A stretch of 13,673 nucleotides of DNA from 2-01-FULL-33-17 sp964474375 (GCA_964474375.1 CAYYSG010000019.1:1-13673), one strand, 5' to 3'. Positions 6,657-13,673 are shown, numbered from the stretch's first letter. Program-made: numbers and translations. The notes: generated by a model not told the origin, from the sequence alone.

Positions 6657-6662
6657 AGCCTT

Positions 6663-8432
6663 ATGGAAAACACTGAGAATTTGGCACATATACGCCATAC
6701 ACTAGCCCACCTGTTAGCCCAGGCGGTAGTTTCTAAATACCCTGAAGTAAAGCTGACGCTAGGCCCTGCAATAGACAATGGATTCTACTACGATATCGAC
6801 ATGAATGGAGCTAAAATTAGCGATGATGATTTAGCTGACTTGGAAAAAATCATGATATCGAATTTGCCTTCTTGGACTGAATTTACTCACAAGGAATACA
6901 GCAAATCTGAAGCACTAGAATATTTTAAAGGTAACGAATACAAAACAGAACTCATAAATGAAATCGCTGAGCGTGGTGAAGTAATTACACTTTATACATG
7001 TGGCGGTTTTACTGACTTATGTCGTGGAGGCCATGCATCCAATCCAAGTAAAGAAATCCAACCGGACTCATTCAAACTAGACCGAATAGCCGGAGCCTAT
7101 TGGCGTGGTAATGAAGAAAACAAAATGCTAACACGCATATATGGTTTAGCATTTGATACAAAAGAAGAACTATCTAACTACATAGAACAACAAGAAGAAG
7201 CCAAAAAAAGAGACCATCGTAAACTAGGTGGAGAGTTAGAACTGTTTGCTTTTTCTGAACATGTAGGACCAGGACTACCACTATGGTTACCTAATGGAAC
7301 ATCTATAACTGATGAACTTGAAAAACTAGCCAAAGAAACAGAATTTTTAGCTGGCTATAAACGTGTAAGAACCCCACACTTAGCTAAAGAATCTATGTAC
7401 ATAACATCTGGGCATTTGCCATACTATGAAGAATCCATGTACCCAGCTATGGAATACGAAGGAGGCAAATACTACCTAAAGGCTATGAACTGTCCACACC
7501 ACCACCAGATATTTGCTGCTGGTCCAAAAAGTTATCGTGATTTACCACTGCGTCTTGCAGAATACGGAACATGTTACCGTCACGAAAAGTCTGGAGAATT
7601 GTTTGGATTGATGCGAGTACGCTCACTTTCTATGAATGACGCTCATATATACTGCACAGAGGAGCAATTTGGTGACGAGTTCCGTGCGGTCAACGAAATG
7701 TATTTAAAATACTTTAAAATCTTTGGCGTGGACAAATACGTAATGCGCTTCTCTACCCACGCTCCGGAAAAGTTAGGTCAAAAATATGTGAATGACCCCG
7801 AGCTATGGAAAAAGACCGAGGACATGGTCAGAAATGTATTGATAGAGTCCGGAATACCTTATATTGAAATACCTGACGAAGCAGCATTCTATGGCCCTAA
7901 AATCGATGTTCAAGTATGGAGCGCTATTGGCCGAGAATTCACATTGGCTACAAACCAAGTAGACTTTGCAGTGCCGGCCAAATTTGGACTAACATATAAG
8001 TCCAAAGATGGTAAAGATGAAACACCTCTGTGTATTCACCGTGCACCACTAGGTACTCATGAAAGATTCACTGGGTTCTTGATCGAACACTATGCTGGCA
8101 AATTCCCTACATGGCTATCCCCTGTCCAAGTAGCAATAGTCCCAGTAAGAGAAAATCATTTAGATGGTGCAAACAAAATTGCAAATGCTTTGAATGCAGA
8201 ATTTGTGCGTACTTTGGTTATAGAAAACGACAACAGTCTCGGTAAAAAAATCCACGAAGCTAAAAAGACTAATCCCCCATATGTCATAGTTGTTGGTGAT
8301 AAAGAGATAGAATCTGGTATAATAACAGTAGAAACACGCTCAGGTGAAAAAGTCAGTATCAGTACCGAAGAATTTTTAGAAAAAATATTAAAAGAAATAA
8401 AAGACCGTGACTCTAATTTATCAGTAAAATAA
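6663..8432 (+). CDS. thrS: Threonyl-tRNA synthetase without TGS domain
   Basis: ThrRS attaches threonine to tRNA-Thr and edits serine mischarging. The 589-residue protein starts directly in the editing (SAD) domain with HTLAH (H12, H16) and C120/H124 in DLCRGGH. The class II catalytic core follows: motif 2 around YRHE (R306), motif 3 near THERF, and zinc ligands C277 (MNCPHH), H328 (DAH) and H459 (HRA). An anticodon-binding domain runs from about 486. The N-terminal TGS domain of the usual 640-residue enzyme is missing; the start is supported by the promoter 6 nt upstream. Editing and catalytic residues are intact, so it should be active. A 63-residue gene follows after 4 nt and is probably cotranscribed. 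Confidence 0.97.
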   Translation: MENTENLAHIRHTLAHLLAQAVVSKYPEVKLTLGPAIDNGFYYDIDMNGAKISDDDLADLEKIMISNLPSWTEFTHKEYSKSEALEYFKGNEYKTELINEIAERGEVITLYTCGGFTDLCRGGHASNPSKEIQPDSFKLDRIAGAYWRGNEENKMLTRIYGLAFDTKEELSNYIEQQEEAKKRDHRKLGGELELFAFSEHVGPGLPLWLPNGTSITDELEKLAKETEFLAGYKRVRTPHLAKESMYITSGHLPYYEESMYPAMEYEGGKYYLKAMNCPHHHQIFAAGPKSYRDLPLRLAEYGTCYRHEKSGELFGLMRVRSLSMNDAHIYCTEEQFGDEFRAVNEMYLKYFKIFGVDKYVMRFSTHAPEKLGQKYVNDPELWKKTEDMVRNVLIESGIPYIEIPDEAAFYGPKIDVQVWSAIGREFTLATNQVDFAVPAKFGLTYKSKDGKDETPLCIHRAPLGTHERFTGFLIEHYAGKFPTWLSPVQVAIVPVRENHLDGANKIANALNAEFVRTLVIENDNSLGKKIHEAKKTNPPYVIVVGDKEIESGIITVETRSGEKVSISTEEFLEKILKEIKDRDSNLSVK

Positions 8433-8436
8433 TACT

Positions 8437-8628
8437 ATGGATAATAACGTATACAACTTAGTTCTACAACTAGCTCAGGAAAGTAAATCTCTTTGGCGTA
8501 TTAAAAAAGAATACCTGAAAGATGCAAGTAAAGCCGCTGAGGTTAAAAAGTTCTGGCAAGACTTAGCTAAAGACAAAGAAAAACACATAAAAGACATAAA
8601 GATTCTTATTAAAAAATATATGAAATAA
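8437..8628 (+). CDS. Small Lys-rich helical protein of unknown function
   Basis: A 63-residue frame starting 4 nt after the thrS stop and ending just before a strong terminator, which is good evidence for an expressed gene in a thrS operon. The protein is highly charged, very rich in Lys, and looks mostly alpha-helical, with a Trp in each half (LWRIKKEY and KFWQDLAKD). There is no cysteine, signal peptide or membrane segment. I do not recognise a family. A TAAAAT hexamer (8425-8430), exactly 6 nt before the ATG, resembles the other -10 boxes, but it overlaps the thrS end, lacks a -35 box and may be chance. A basic helical protein could bind RNA or DNA; this is only a guess. Confidence 0.65.
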   Translation: MDNNVYNLVLQLAQESKSLWRIKKEYLKDASKAAEVKKFWQDLAKDKEKHIKDIKILIKKYMK

Positions 8629-8630
8629 AC

Positions 8631-8657
8631 AAACCCGGCTACCAAGCCGGGTTTTGT
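8631..8657. terminator. Bidirectional terminator between the thrS unit and the NDT-like gene
   Basis: AAACCCGGCT (8631-8640) pairs perfectly with AGCCGGGTTT (8645-8654) around a 4-nt loop ACCA. It is followed by TGTT on the plus strand and by TGTTTATTT on the minus strand. The GC-rich stem between two convergent genes makes this a confident call, strongest for the plus strand. Confidence 0.87.
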
Positions 8658-8674
8658 TATGTAGGATAAAAAAA

Positions 8675-9196
8675 TTAAAGTTCTATTTCCAAAGTCTCTA
8701 TATCCATAATTACAGGATTATGAACCCTTTGTGCAAGCTCAATAGATTTATTCATTTCTTTTTCTGCGCCAATTGAAGACTTCCAATTAGGCATAAACTT
8801 AAGACCATGAATCATTTTTGATTCAAAAATTGGCCAATAGAAGTCTGTCAGAATTTCTTCTGGGTACTGACCTTCTTTCTTTAATTTCTGCATTGGATGC
8901 TCAAATGGCATCTGATCAAAAACATTTAAACCCTGGGTCTGTAAATACTTTATGGTGTTATTGAATGAATTCAAATTGGCAATAACACCATCTTCCTTTC
9001 CCAAAAGAGGAATAAATCCGCCAGAACCGATAGGTCCACAAACCTGATAAATCCTGCCTTGTGGCATTCTTTTTAAAATCCGGATAGCAATCGGAAGCAT
9101 CTCTTTAACAGACCTTGCTGCATGTAATTGTTCGAAATCATCTTTTGTCCAATAGGACATAGTGATTTGGCTGATTTTTAACGCTGTTGTATTCAT
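8675..9196 (-). CDS. Nucleoside 2-deoxyribosyltransferase-like protein (DUF4406-type fold, tentative)
   Basis: A 173-residue protein with no family match I can be sure of. Two motifs suggest the nucleoside 2-deoxyribosyltransferase-like fold: IYQVCGPIG (49-57), resembling the nucleotide-binding start of these proteins, and W138-x2-S141-x-G143-A144-x2-E147, which fits the W-x2-S-x-G-A-x2-E pattern around the catalytic Glu. Spacing between the two is normal. Residues 1-48 form an extension containing a helix with Arg and Lys. Known members swap bases on deoxyribosides or hydrolyse nucleotide N-glycosidic bonds; DUF4406 members are mostly uncharacterised. It has its own promoter, a terminator on each side, and follows gyrB on the same strand. 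Alternative: another Rossmann-like protein of unknown role. Confidence 0.6.
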   Translation of the reverse strand: MNTTALKISQITMSYWTKDDFEQLHAARSVKEMLPIAIRILKRMPQGRIYQVCGPIGSGGFIPLLGKEDGVIANLNSFNNTIKYLQTQGLNVFDQMPFEHPMQKLKKEGQYPEEILTDFYWPIFESKMIHGLKFMPNWKSSIGAEKEMNKSIELAQRVHNPVIMDIETLEIEL

Positions 9197-9222
9197 ATAT
9201 GTATTTTTTAAACTTGATTTGA

Positions 9223-9250
9223 ACTATACCACATATTTAAAAAATATCAA
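9223..9250 (-). promoter_or_regulatory. Promoter of the NDT-like gene
   Basis: On the minus strand: TTGATA (9245-9250), a 16-nt spacer, then TATAGT (9223-9228) with a TGn extension. Transcription would begin about 20 nt before the ATG at 9196, so this transcript has a short leader, but without a Shine-Dalgarno sequence. The -35 box directly abuts the U-tract of the gyrB terminator. Confidence 0.65.
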
Positions 9251-9286
9251 AAAAAACAGCCCGAGGTAATAGACCTGGGCTGTTTT
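9251..9286 (-). terminator. Intrinsic terminator of gyrB
   Basis: On the minus strand, AAAACAGCCC (9277-9286) pairs with 9253-9262, and an inner AGGT/ACCT pair (9273-9276 with 9264-9267) is separated from it by one bulged base (9263) and closes a 5-nt loop. It is followed by a run of eight T. It is a canonical terminator 15 nt after the gyrB stop. Confidence 0.9.
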
Positions 9287-9301
9287 ATACCAAACAAAAT
9301 T

Positions 9302-11389
9302 CTAAATATCCAAATTTGCGTATTTAGCGTTAGTCTGGATGAATGATTTGCGTGGTGCAACTTCACTACCCATAAGCATATCAAATATCCTATCAGCTTC
9401 TTCGGCATCTTCTACATGGACTTGTTTTAGTATTCGAACGGCTGGATCCATTGTAGTTTCCCAAAGTTCTTCCGAGTTCATTTCTCCCAAACCTTTGTAA
9501 CGTTGTATGTGGAATTTATTAGATTTTGGATTTGAAGATTTAGCTTCGGTATTTTCTTCTGCTGATATATTAGCGTCCTCACCTTCTGTGGATTCATCTT
9601 CTATCATCATGTCGCCGGACGATTCGCCAACTATGGCATTTCTTTCAGCGTCAGAATACGCGTACCAAACTTCTTTACCTTTTTTGATTTTAAATAGTGG
9701 TGGCTGTGCAATGTAAATAAACCCACCATCAATAAGAGGACGGAAATAACGATAGAACAATGTCAGAATCAATGTACGGATGTGAGCACCGTCCACGTCG
9801 GCATCGGTTGCAATTATGACTTTGTGGTAACGTAATTTTGATATATCAAAAGTGTCCCCGATAGCTGTACCCATAGCTACTACCAGATTTTTTATTTGCT
9901 CACTGGCTAGCATCTTATCAAGACGTGCACGTTCGATGTTAAGAATCTTACCACGCAGTGGCAGTATGGCCTGAGTTCGGCGATCACGCCCCATTTTAGC
10001 TGTACCTCCCGCTGAGTCTCCCTCTACGATGAATAGTTCGGATTCTTCGGCTGATTTTGTCTGACAGTCAGCAAGCTTACCTGGAAGAGTCATGCCTTCT
10101 AGTGCACCTTTACGGAGTACGGAGTCTTTCGCGGCCTTTGCAGCCTTGCGAGCACGCATAGCAAGAAGAGATTTGTTTATTATAGCTTTTGCTTCATCGG
10201 GATTCTCTTCAAAGAAAGCATTCAATGCATCACCAAATACAGTATTAACAGCACCTTGGGCTTCGGTTGAGCCTAGCTTGCCTTTGGTTTGACCTTCGAA
10301 CTGAATTTCGGGCATCTTTACGGAAACCACAGCTACCAAGCCTTCTAATACATCATCCCCCGTAAAACCACCTTCGGCTTCTTTGCTTAACAAATTGGCT
10401 TTTTTGGCATAAGAATTAATAACGCGAGTTAAAGCCATTTTAAAACCAGTCACGTGCGTTCCATATTCGGGGTTTGAAATGTTGTTAGCAAAAGCTACTA
10501 TTTTAGTTGAAACATCATCGACATAGCGGAAAACTACTTCAACTGCAACATTTTCATGTTCTTTTTCGACTTGAAAAATAGTTGAATGCAAAGGTTTTTG
10601 ATATTCAGTATAGTGCTCAACAAGTGAACGTAGTCCGCCTTCGAAATAAAAAGTATGACTTGGTAATTCAAGACCTAAATCTTTAAACCAAAAAACATCA
10701 TCGACATTGGTGTTCTTTTTTGTAAGAACAGCGTCACCCATGTCACGTGCATCTATGGTTGTAATACGCAAACCTTTTACCAAGTACGCTTGCTGACGGA
10801 AATGGTTTACAATTGTATTCCAATTAAACCCACGGTCTTTAAAAATTTCTTCATCTGGTTCAAAAGTTATAATAGTACCTCTTAGTTTAGATTTATCTAT
10901 TTGTTTTACGTTTGCCTTTTTCTTACCTTGAGAATATTCTTGCAAGAATCGTCCTCCATCACGATGAACTTCGGCTCTTGTATAAATAGAAAGAGCATTA
11001 ACAACAGAAGCTCCCACTCCGTGGAGTCCACCGGAAACTTTATAACCAGACTCGTCACCACCGAATTTACCTCCGGCGTGCAAGGTAGTCATAACTGTTT
11101 CAAGAGCTGAGACTTTAGTTTTAGAATGAACTCCAACTGGAATACCACGCCCATTATCCGCAACACGAATACGGTTACCAGGAAGAAGCACGACTTCAAT
11201 ATTGTTACACTCCCCAGCCATGGCTTCGTCACGTGAGTTATCAAAAATTTCCCAAATAAGATGATGTAGTCCATCTACTCCAGTAGAACCGATGTACATT
11301 CCTGGACGACGACGTACTGGTTCTAGTCCCTCGAGAACTGAAATTTCATCTGCGCCGTAAGCTTTTTTGGATGTTTTTTTGTCTGCCAT
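9302..11389 (-). CDS. gyrB: DNA gyrase subunit B
   Basis: GyrB is the ATPase subunit of gyrase, which with GyrA introduces negative supercoils. The 695-residue protein has the GHKL ATPase domain (E47, D50/N51 in EIFDNSRDE; DNGRGIP at 78-84; glycine-rich GGLHGVGASVVNAL around 120-133), the transducer with QTKGKLG (367-373), the Toprim domain with E456 in VEGDSAGG and DADVD (529-533), and the C-terminal QRYKGLGEMN (629-638). The ending, MLMGSEVAPRKSFIQTNA, is typical of GyrB rather than ParE. An acidic Ser/Glu/Asn-rich insert at about 588-625 makes it longer than the usual 640 or so. It has its own promoter and terminator. GyrA is not in this window. Confidence 0.97.
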   Translation of the reverse strand: MADKKTSKKAYGADEISVLEGLEPVRRRPGMYIGSTGVDGLHHLIWEIFDNSRDEAMAGECNNIEVVLLPGNRIRVADNGRGIPVGVHSKTKVSALETVMTTLHAGGKFGGDESGYKVSGGLHGVGASVVNALSIYTRAEVHRDGGRFLQEYSQGKKKANVKQIDKSKLRGTIITFEPDEEIFKDRGFNWNTIVNHFRQQAYLVKGLRITTIDARDMGDAVLTKKNTNVDDVFWFKDLGLELPSHTFYFEGGLRSLVEHYTEYQKPLHSTIFQVEKEHENVAVEVVFRYVDDVSTKIVAFANNISNPEYGTHVTGFKMALTRVINSYAKKANLLSKEAEGGFTGDDVLEGLVAVVSVKMPEIQFEGQTKGKLGSTEAQGAVNTVFGDALNAFFEENPDEAKAIINKSLLAMRARKAAKAAKDSVLRKGALEGMTLPGKLADCQTKSAEESELFIVEGDSAGGTAKMGRDRRTQAILPLRGKILNIERARLDKMLASEQIKNLVVAMGTAIGDTFDISKLRYHKVIIATDADVDGAHIRTLILTLFYRYFRPLIDGGFIYIAQPPLFKIKKGKEVWYAYSDAERNAIVGESSGDMMIEDESTEGEDANISAEENTEAKSSNPKSNKFHIQRYKGLGEMNSEELWETTMDPAVRILKQVHVEDAEEADRIFDMLMGSEVAPRKSFIQTNAKYANLDI

Positions 11390-11399
11390 ATATTCATGT

Positions 11400-11408
11400 A
11401 TTATAGCA
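11400..11408 (-). promoter_or_regulatory. Extended -10 promoter of gyrB
   Basis: On the minus strand this reads TGCTATAAT, a perfect TATAAT (11400-11405) with a TGn extension. It lies 10 nt before the gyrB ATG, predicting a leader of only 3-4 nt, which cannot hold a Shine-Dalgarno site. The -35 position falls within the preceding terminator stem and is a poor match. Confidence 0.65.
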
Positions 11409-11420
11409 TATGCTAATACG

Positions 11421-11451
11421 AAATAAAACCCATTTTATGTGGGTTTTATTT
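11421..11451 (-). terminator. Terminator of the S74-domain surface protein gene
   Basis: A perfect 12-bp stem (11421-11432 with 11440-11451) with a 7-nt loop. On the minus strand the second arm is TGGGTTTTATTT, giving a T-rich tail. It lies 32 nt after the stop codon of the surface-protein gene and just before the gyrB promoter, separating the two units. Confidence 0.75.
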
Positions 11452-11483
11452 GATTTTAAGCCTTATTTTAAAGGGTTTTTAGA

Positions 11484-13673
11484 TTATTCAGTTATTGGTT
11501 CCGGCACCGGTTCCGGAGTTGGTTCTGGGGTTGGCTCTGGTGTTAATTCCGGCTCTGGTTCTGGAGTTGGCTCTGGGACTGGCTCAGCGTCTGGAGATGA
11601 TTCTGGACTTGATTCAGGCTCAGGGGCTGGTTCTGGTGTTGGCTCTGGAGCTGGAGAGTCTCCTCCGGAAACAGCGCTAGCGCCTGATGCTTGTATTAGG
11701 TTATCAAGCTGGTTCTTTGTAATACAAGTCCTAGTACCATCATCCCCTGCAATACAAAGCTTTTTAGTTTCTAATTCTTTTGTGAATATTTTTTCTATAC
11801 CATTTTCTGCACTAGCAAGTAAGTTCTTTACACGGAAACCGAAACTATTTGCCAATGTGGTATCGATTGATTCAAGGTCTGCAAATTTAGTATTTAGTTC
11901 ATTCTTAATATCTTGAATTGATTTAATTATCAAAGGTGTCATTTTAGAATAATCCACCATCCATGTTCCTGTTATTTCGTCGACTGGTTTTGTTACAGCA
12001 GATGGATATATTTGATATAGCTCTTGTGCCAACACACCATGAGCTAACTTATGTTCTGGGTCAGCTATCCAAGTATAATCATGTATTTTAATTTGACTTA
12101 GTAAATCGAGAGACAAAGCAGTATCTACTATATTTTCCTTTAGACGCATATCAGACGTAGTGTTATATGCTGTAGCTGATGATCCAAATGTAACTGAACC
12201 AACAGTGGTACCATTACCATCACGGAATTCTATAAGAGTAGATGGCCCAGCAGCTGTATGATCGTCTAGCCCACCTTGAACCAACAAACCGCTTCTTGTA
12301 GTTGCGTTACCATCATTAAATATAGCAGCTGCAAAATCAGCAACATCAGTTTCTACATCAAGCTTGTAGTCCGGAGTAGTATCACCTATACCCACGAAAC
12401 CTCCGTCAAATATTGCTGCGTAGTTATTTGTACCACCAGTAGCTGTTGCATAAAGACCTACGTTAGTTGAACTTGTACCTGTGTGAGTATTAGATAAATA
12501 AGCACCATATGTAGTTTGAGTTGAAGTAGAGTTAGCACCAGAGAGTGCAATATTTAACAATTTTTGAGTATTAGATGCTGCCGCTGTTGAAGTCGAAGTT
12601 AAAGACAGCAATGTTCCAGAAGAAAGTCCATTTGCTGTCATAACACCAACTGTTCCTGTTGTGGCAGAGTTAGCAACAACACTCCATAATCCTGTTCCAG
12701 TATAGGCACCGGTATTAGTAATTCCAAAGTTTATACCAGTAGTAATAGAAGAATCTATATCAAGAGTAGCATCCGGTGTAGTATCACCAATACCGACATC
12801 AGCTCCATTACCTAGGATAACTGAGTTAGATTGAGCAAGTGTTACACCTACACCAACAGCAGTAGAATTACTAATACCATCAACAGACCAAGATGTTCCA
12901 GCACCCAAGAATGTAAGACTAGAACCAGTCAAGGCAGATTGAACTGAAGTTGCAGACCCATTACCAGCACCAGCACCAATAGCAGTGTTATTTCCTCCTG
13001 TAGTTAAACGAGCCAAGGACAAAGCACCAACAGCAGTATTAAGACCGCTATTTACACGTGACATTGCCTGACGCCCAATAGCGACGTTTTTGTGTCCACC
13101 TGTTGAATTATAGGCAGCGCCAGCGGTACTATTAGCTAAAATATCTTGACCGATAAATATACCTTGGTTTTGTTGACCGGTTCCACCAATATTAGTACCA
13201 ATAGCGACAACAACTGAACCATCAGATTGATTTGCTCCATTTAATATTGAACTACCTAATAGAACACTCTGAGTAAATGCAGTAGCTGTAGTAGTAGATG
13301 ACAAAATATCTTGACCGATAGCTATACCTCCGTAATCACTAATACCAGACGATGGTGTTGATGTAGAGGTTTGAGCCGCAGACCCAGAACCAATAGACCG
13401 CCCGAAGAATACACTAAGATTGCTATTTGCTGTCTGATTAGCTGCTTTTAAGAATGAACTATTTTGATAAACAGTTGAATCTGTTTGCATATATTTTGCA
13501 TACAAAAGATCGGTTGAATTATCAAATGTAAAGTTTGTAGTATCTTCAGTCAAGAAACCACTTGTTGTCGCAAAAGGAACAGAGTTAGCAGTAAATGCTG
13601 TTGCTGTTGAATTTTGAAGTAAAATATTCCTGTCTGAGTTTGCTGGTGAGAAATATAGCTGAGTACCGTCATA
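11484..13673 (-). CDS. Large surface/fibre protein with S74 intramolecular chaperone domain and Pro/Glu tail (5' end outside window)
   Basis: The frame stays open to the window edge, so at least 729 residues are visible and the N-terminus, including any signal peptide, is missing; the TTG at 13551-13553 is an internal Leu, not a start. The first half is Ser/Thr/Asn-rich with YadA-head-like repeats (AIGQDILS, VAIGRQAMS, NTAVGALSLA, NTAIGAGAG), which suggest a trimeric beta-roll. Two copies of VGIGDTTPD (coding at roughly 12764-12800 and 12370-12400) are followed by a Peptidase_S74 domain whose catalytic motif SDMRLKENI has its Ser codon at 12153-12155 and Lys codon at 12138-12140. Next come a coiled-coil-like segment, a two-Cys loop (LCIAGDDGTRTC) and a 60-residue Pro/Glu-rich tail. 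S74 domains trimerise fibres and usually cut themselves off. With no phage genes nearby, a host surface fibre is more likely than a phage tail fibre. Confidence 0.85.
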   Translation of the reverse strand, partial: YDGTQLYFSPANSDRNILLQNSTATAFTANSVPFATTSGFLTEDTTNFTFDNSTDLLYAKYMQTDSTVYQNSSFLKAANQTANSNLSVFFGRSIGSGSAAQTSTSTPSSGISDYGGIAIGQDILSSTTTATAFTQSVLLGSSILNGANQSDGSVVVAIGTNIGGTGQQNQGIFIGQDILANSTAGAAYNSTGGHKNVAIGRQAMSRVNSGLNTAVGALSLARLTTGGNNTAIGAGAGNGSATSVQSALTGSSLTFLGAGTSWSVDGISNSTAVGVGVTLAQSNSVILGNGADVGIGDTTPDATLDIDSSITTGINFGITNTGAYTGTGLWSVVANSATTGTVGVMTANGLSSGTLLSLTSTSTAAASNTQKLLNIALSGANSTSTQTTYGAYLSNTHTGTSSTNVGLYATATGGTNNYAAIFDGGFVGIGDTTPDYKLDVETDVADFAAAIFNDGNATTRSGLLVQGGLDDHTAAGPSTLIEFRDGNGTTVGSVTFGSSATAYNTTSDMRLKENIVDTALSLDLLSQIKIHDYTWIADPEHKLAHGVLAQELYQIYPSAVTKPVDEITGTWMVDYSKMTPLIIKSIQDIKNELNTKFADLESIDTTLANSFGFRVKNLLASAENGIEKIFTKELETKKLCIAGDDGTRTCITKNQLDNLIQASGASAVSGGDSPAPEPTPEPAPEPESSPESSPDAEPVPEPTPEPEPELTPEPTPEPTPEPVPEPITE
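11487..11666 (-). repeat. Low-complexity repeat encoding the PEPTPEP tail
   Basis: The last 60 codons encode a tail built from PEP, TPEP and SSPE units, with near-repeats in the DNA (variants of GGTTCTGG plus a Gly-like antisense pattern on the plus strand). There is no LPxTG motif or membrane helix after it. Such tails are often extended spacers crossing a cell wall or surface layer. Repeats of this kind can change length by slippage. Confidence 0.85.

Noticed and set aside
6579..6662. T-box or other riboswitch controlling thrS
   Set aside because: The region is 84 nt including a divergent promoter, and the predicted thrS transcript has no leader.
11410..11916. Plus-strand open frame encoding Gly/Ser repeats
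   Set aside because: It is the antisense of the PEP-repeat tail and S74-protein end; the minus-strand frame has clear domains and the plus-strand repeat is a by-product of its composition.
13551..13553. TTG as start codon of the surface protein
   Set aside because: The frame stays open upstream to the window edge with the same Ser/Thr/Asn-rich composition, so this is an internal Leu codon.
11484..13673. Prophage tail fibre
   Set aside because: S74 domains are common in phage fibres, but the neighbours are housekeeping genes and the PEP tail and two-Cys loop fit cell-surface proteins better. The upstream side outside the window cannot be checked.
1..13673. CRISPR array, insertion sequence, tRNA or rRNA
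   Set aside because: No regularly spaced direct repeats, transposase-like frames or cloverleaf/rRNA sequence were seen; intergenic spaces are all about 105 nt or less.

Overview
This window looks like a contig from a Patescibacteria (Candidate Phyla Radiation) genome, most likely in or near Parcubacteria. The DNA is AT-rich, genes are packed tightly, and a run of exactly 100 Ns marks a scaffold join, as in a metagenome assembly. Pointers to this lineage are a very short SMC protein, a NusB-Nudix fusion, a cysteine-free L32, a ThrRS without its TGS domain, an RNase R without its N-terminal helix-turn-helix, and a surface protein ending in a chaperone domain plus a Pro/Glu tail. The lineage is inferred from these traits; no 16S rRNA or other marker confirms it.

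Layout. 1-623 (minus): khpA (cut by the window edge) downstream of rpsP, the order also seen in Firmicutes rpsP-ylqC operons. 691-2375 (plus): RNase R, divergent from rpsP and interrupted by the N gap. 2408-6578 (minus): rpmF, nusB-nudix, rnc and smc in transcription order. 6663-8628 (plus): thrS and a small Lys-rich protein, divergent from rpmF. 8675-13673 (minus), in transcription order: a large S74 chaperone-domain surface protein (5' end outside the window), gyrB, and a protein resembling nucleoside 2-deoxyribosyltransferases. Nearly everything is core information processing: ribosomal proteins, RNA maturation and decay, tRNA charging, chromosome organisation and supercoiling. I see no mobile element, CRISPR array, rRNA or tRNA, and no gene-free stretch above 300 bases.

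Regulation is the most informative part. Three start codons whose positions are fixed by conserved N-termini or good promoters (rpsP, rpmF, thrS) lie exactly 6 nt behind a sigma70-type -10 box, which puts transcription initiation at the A of ATG: predicted leaderless mRNAs. No gene in the window has a convincing Shine-Dalgarno sequence at normal spacing. Perfect inverted repeats lie in the rpsP promoter, the rpmF/thrS divergent region and the rnc/smc junction. Terminator-like hairpins separate most units, and several contain the stop codons of the genes they follow.

No wholly new system is evident. The best leads are the leaderless architecture, the hinge-less mini-SMC, the NusB-Nudix fusion with a changed Nudix box, and the predicted self-cleaving surface protein whose Pro/Glu tail lies on the released side of the cleavage site.
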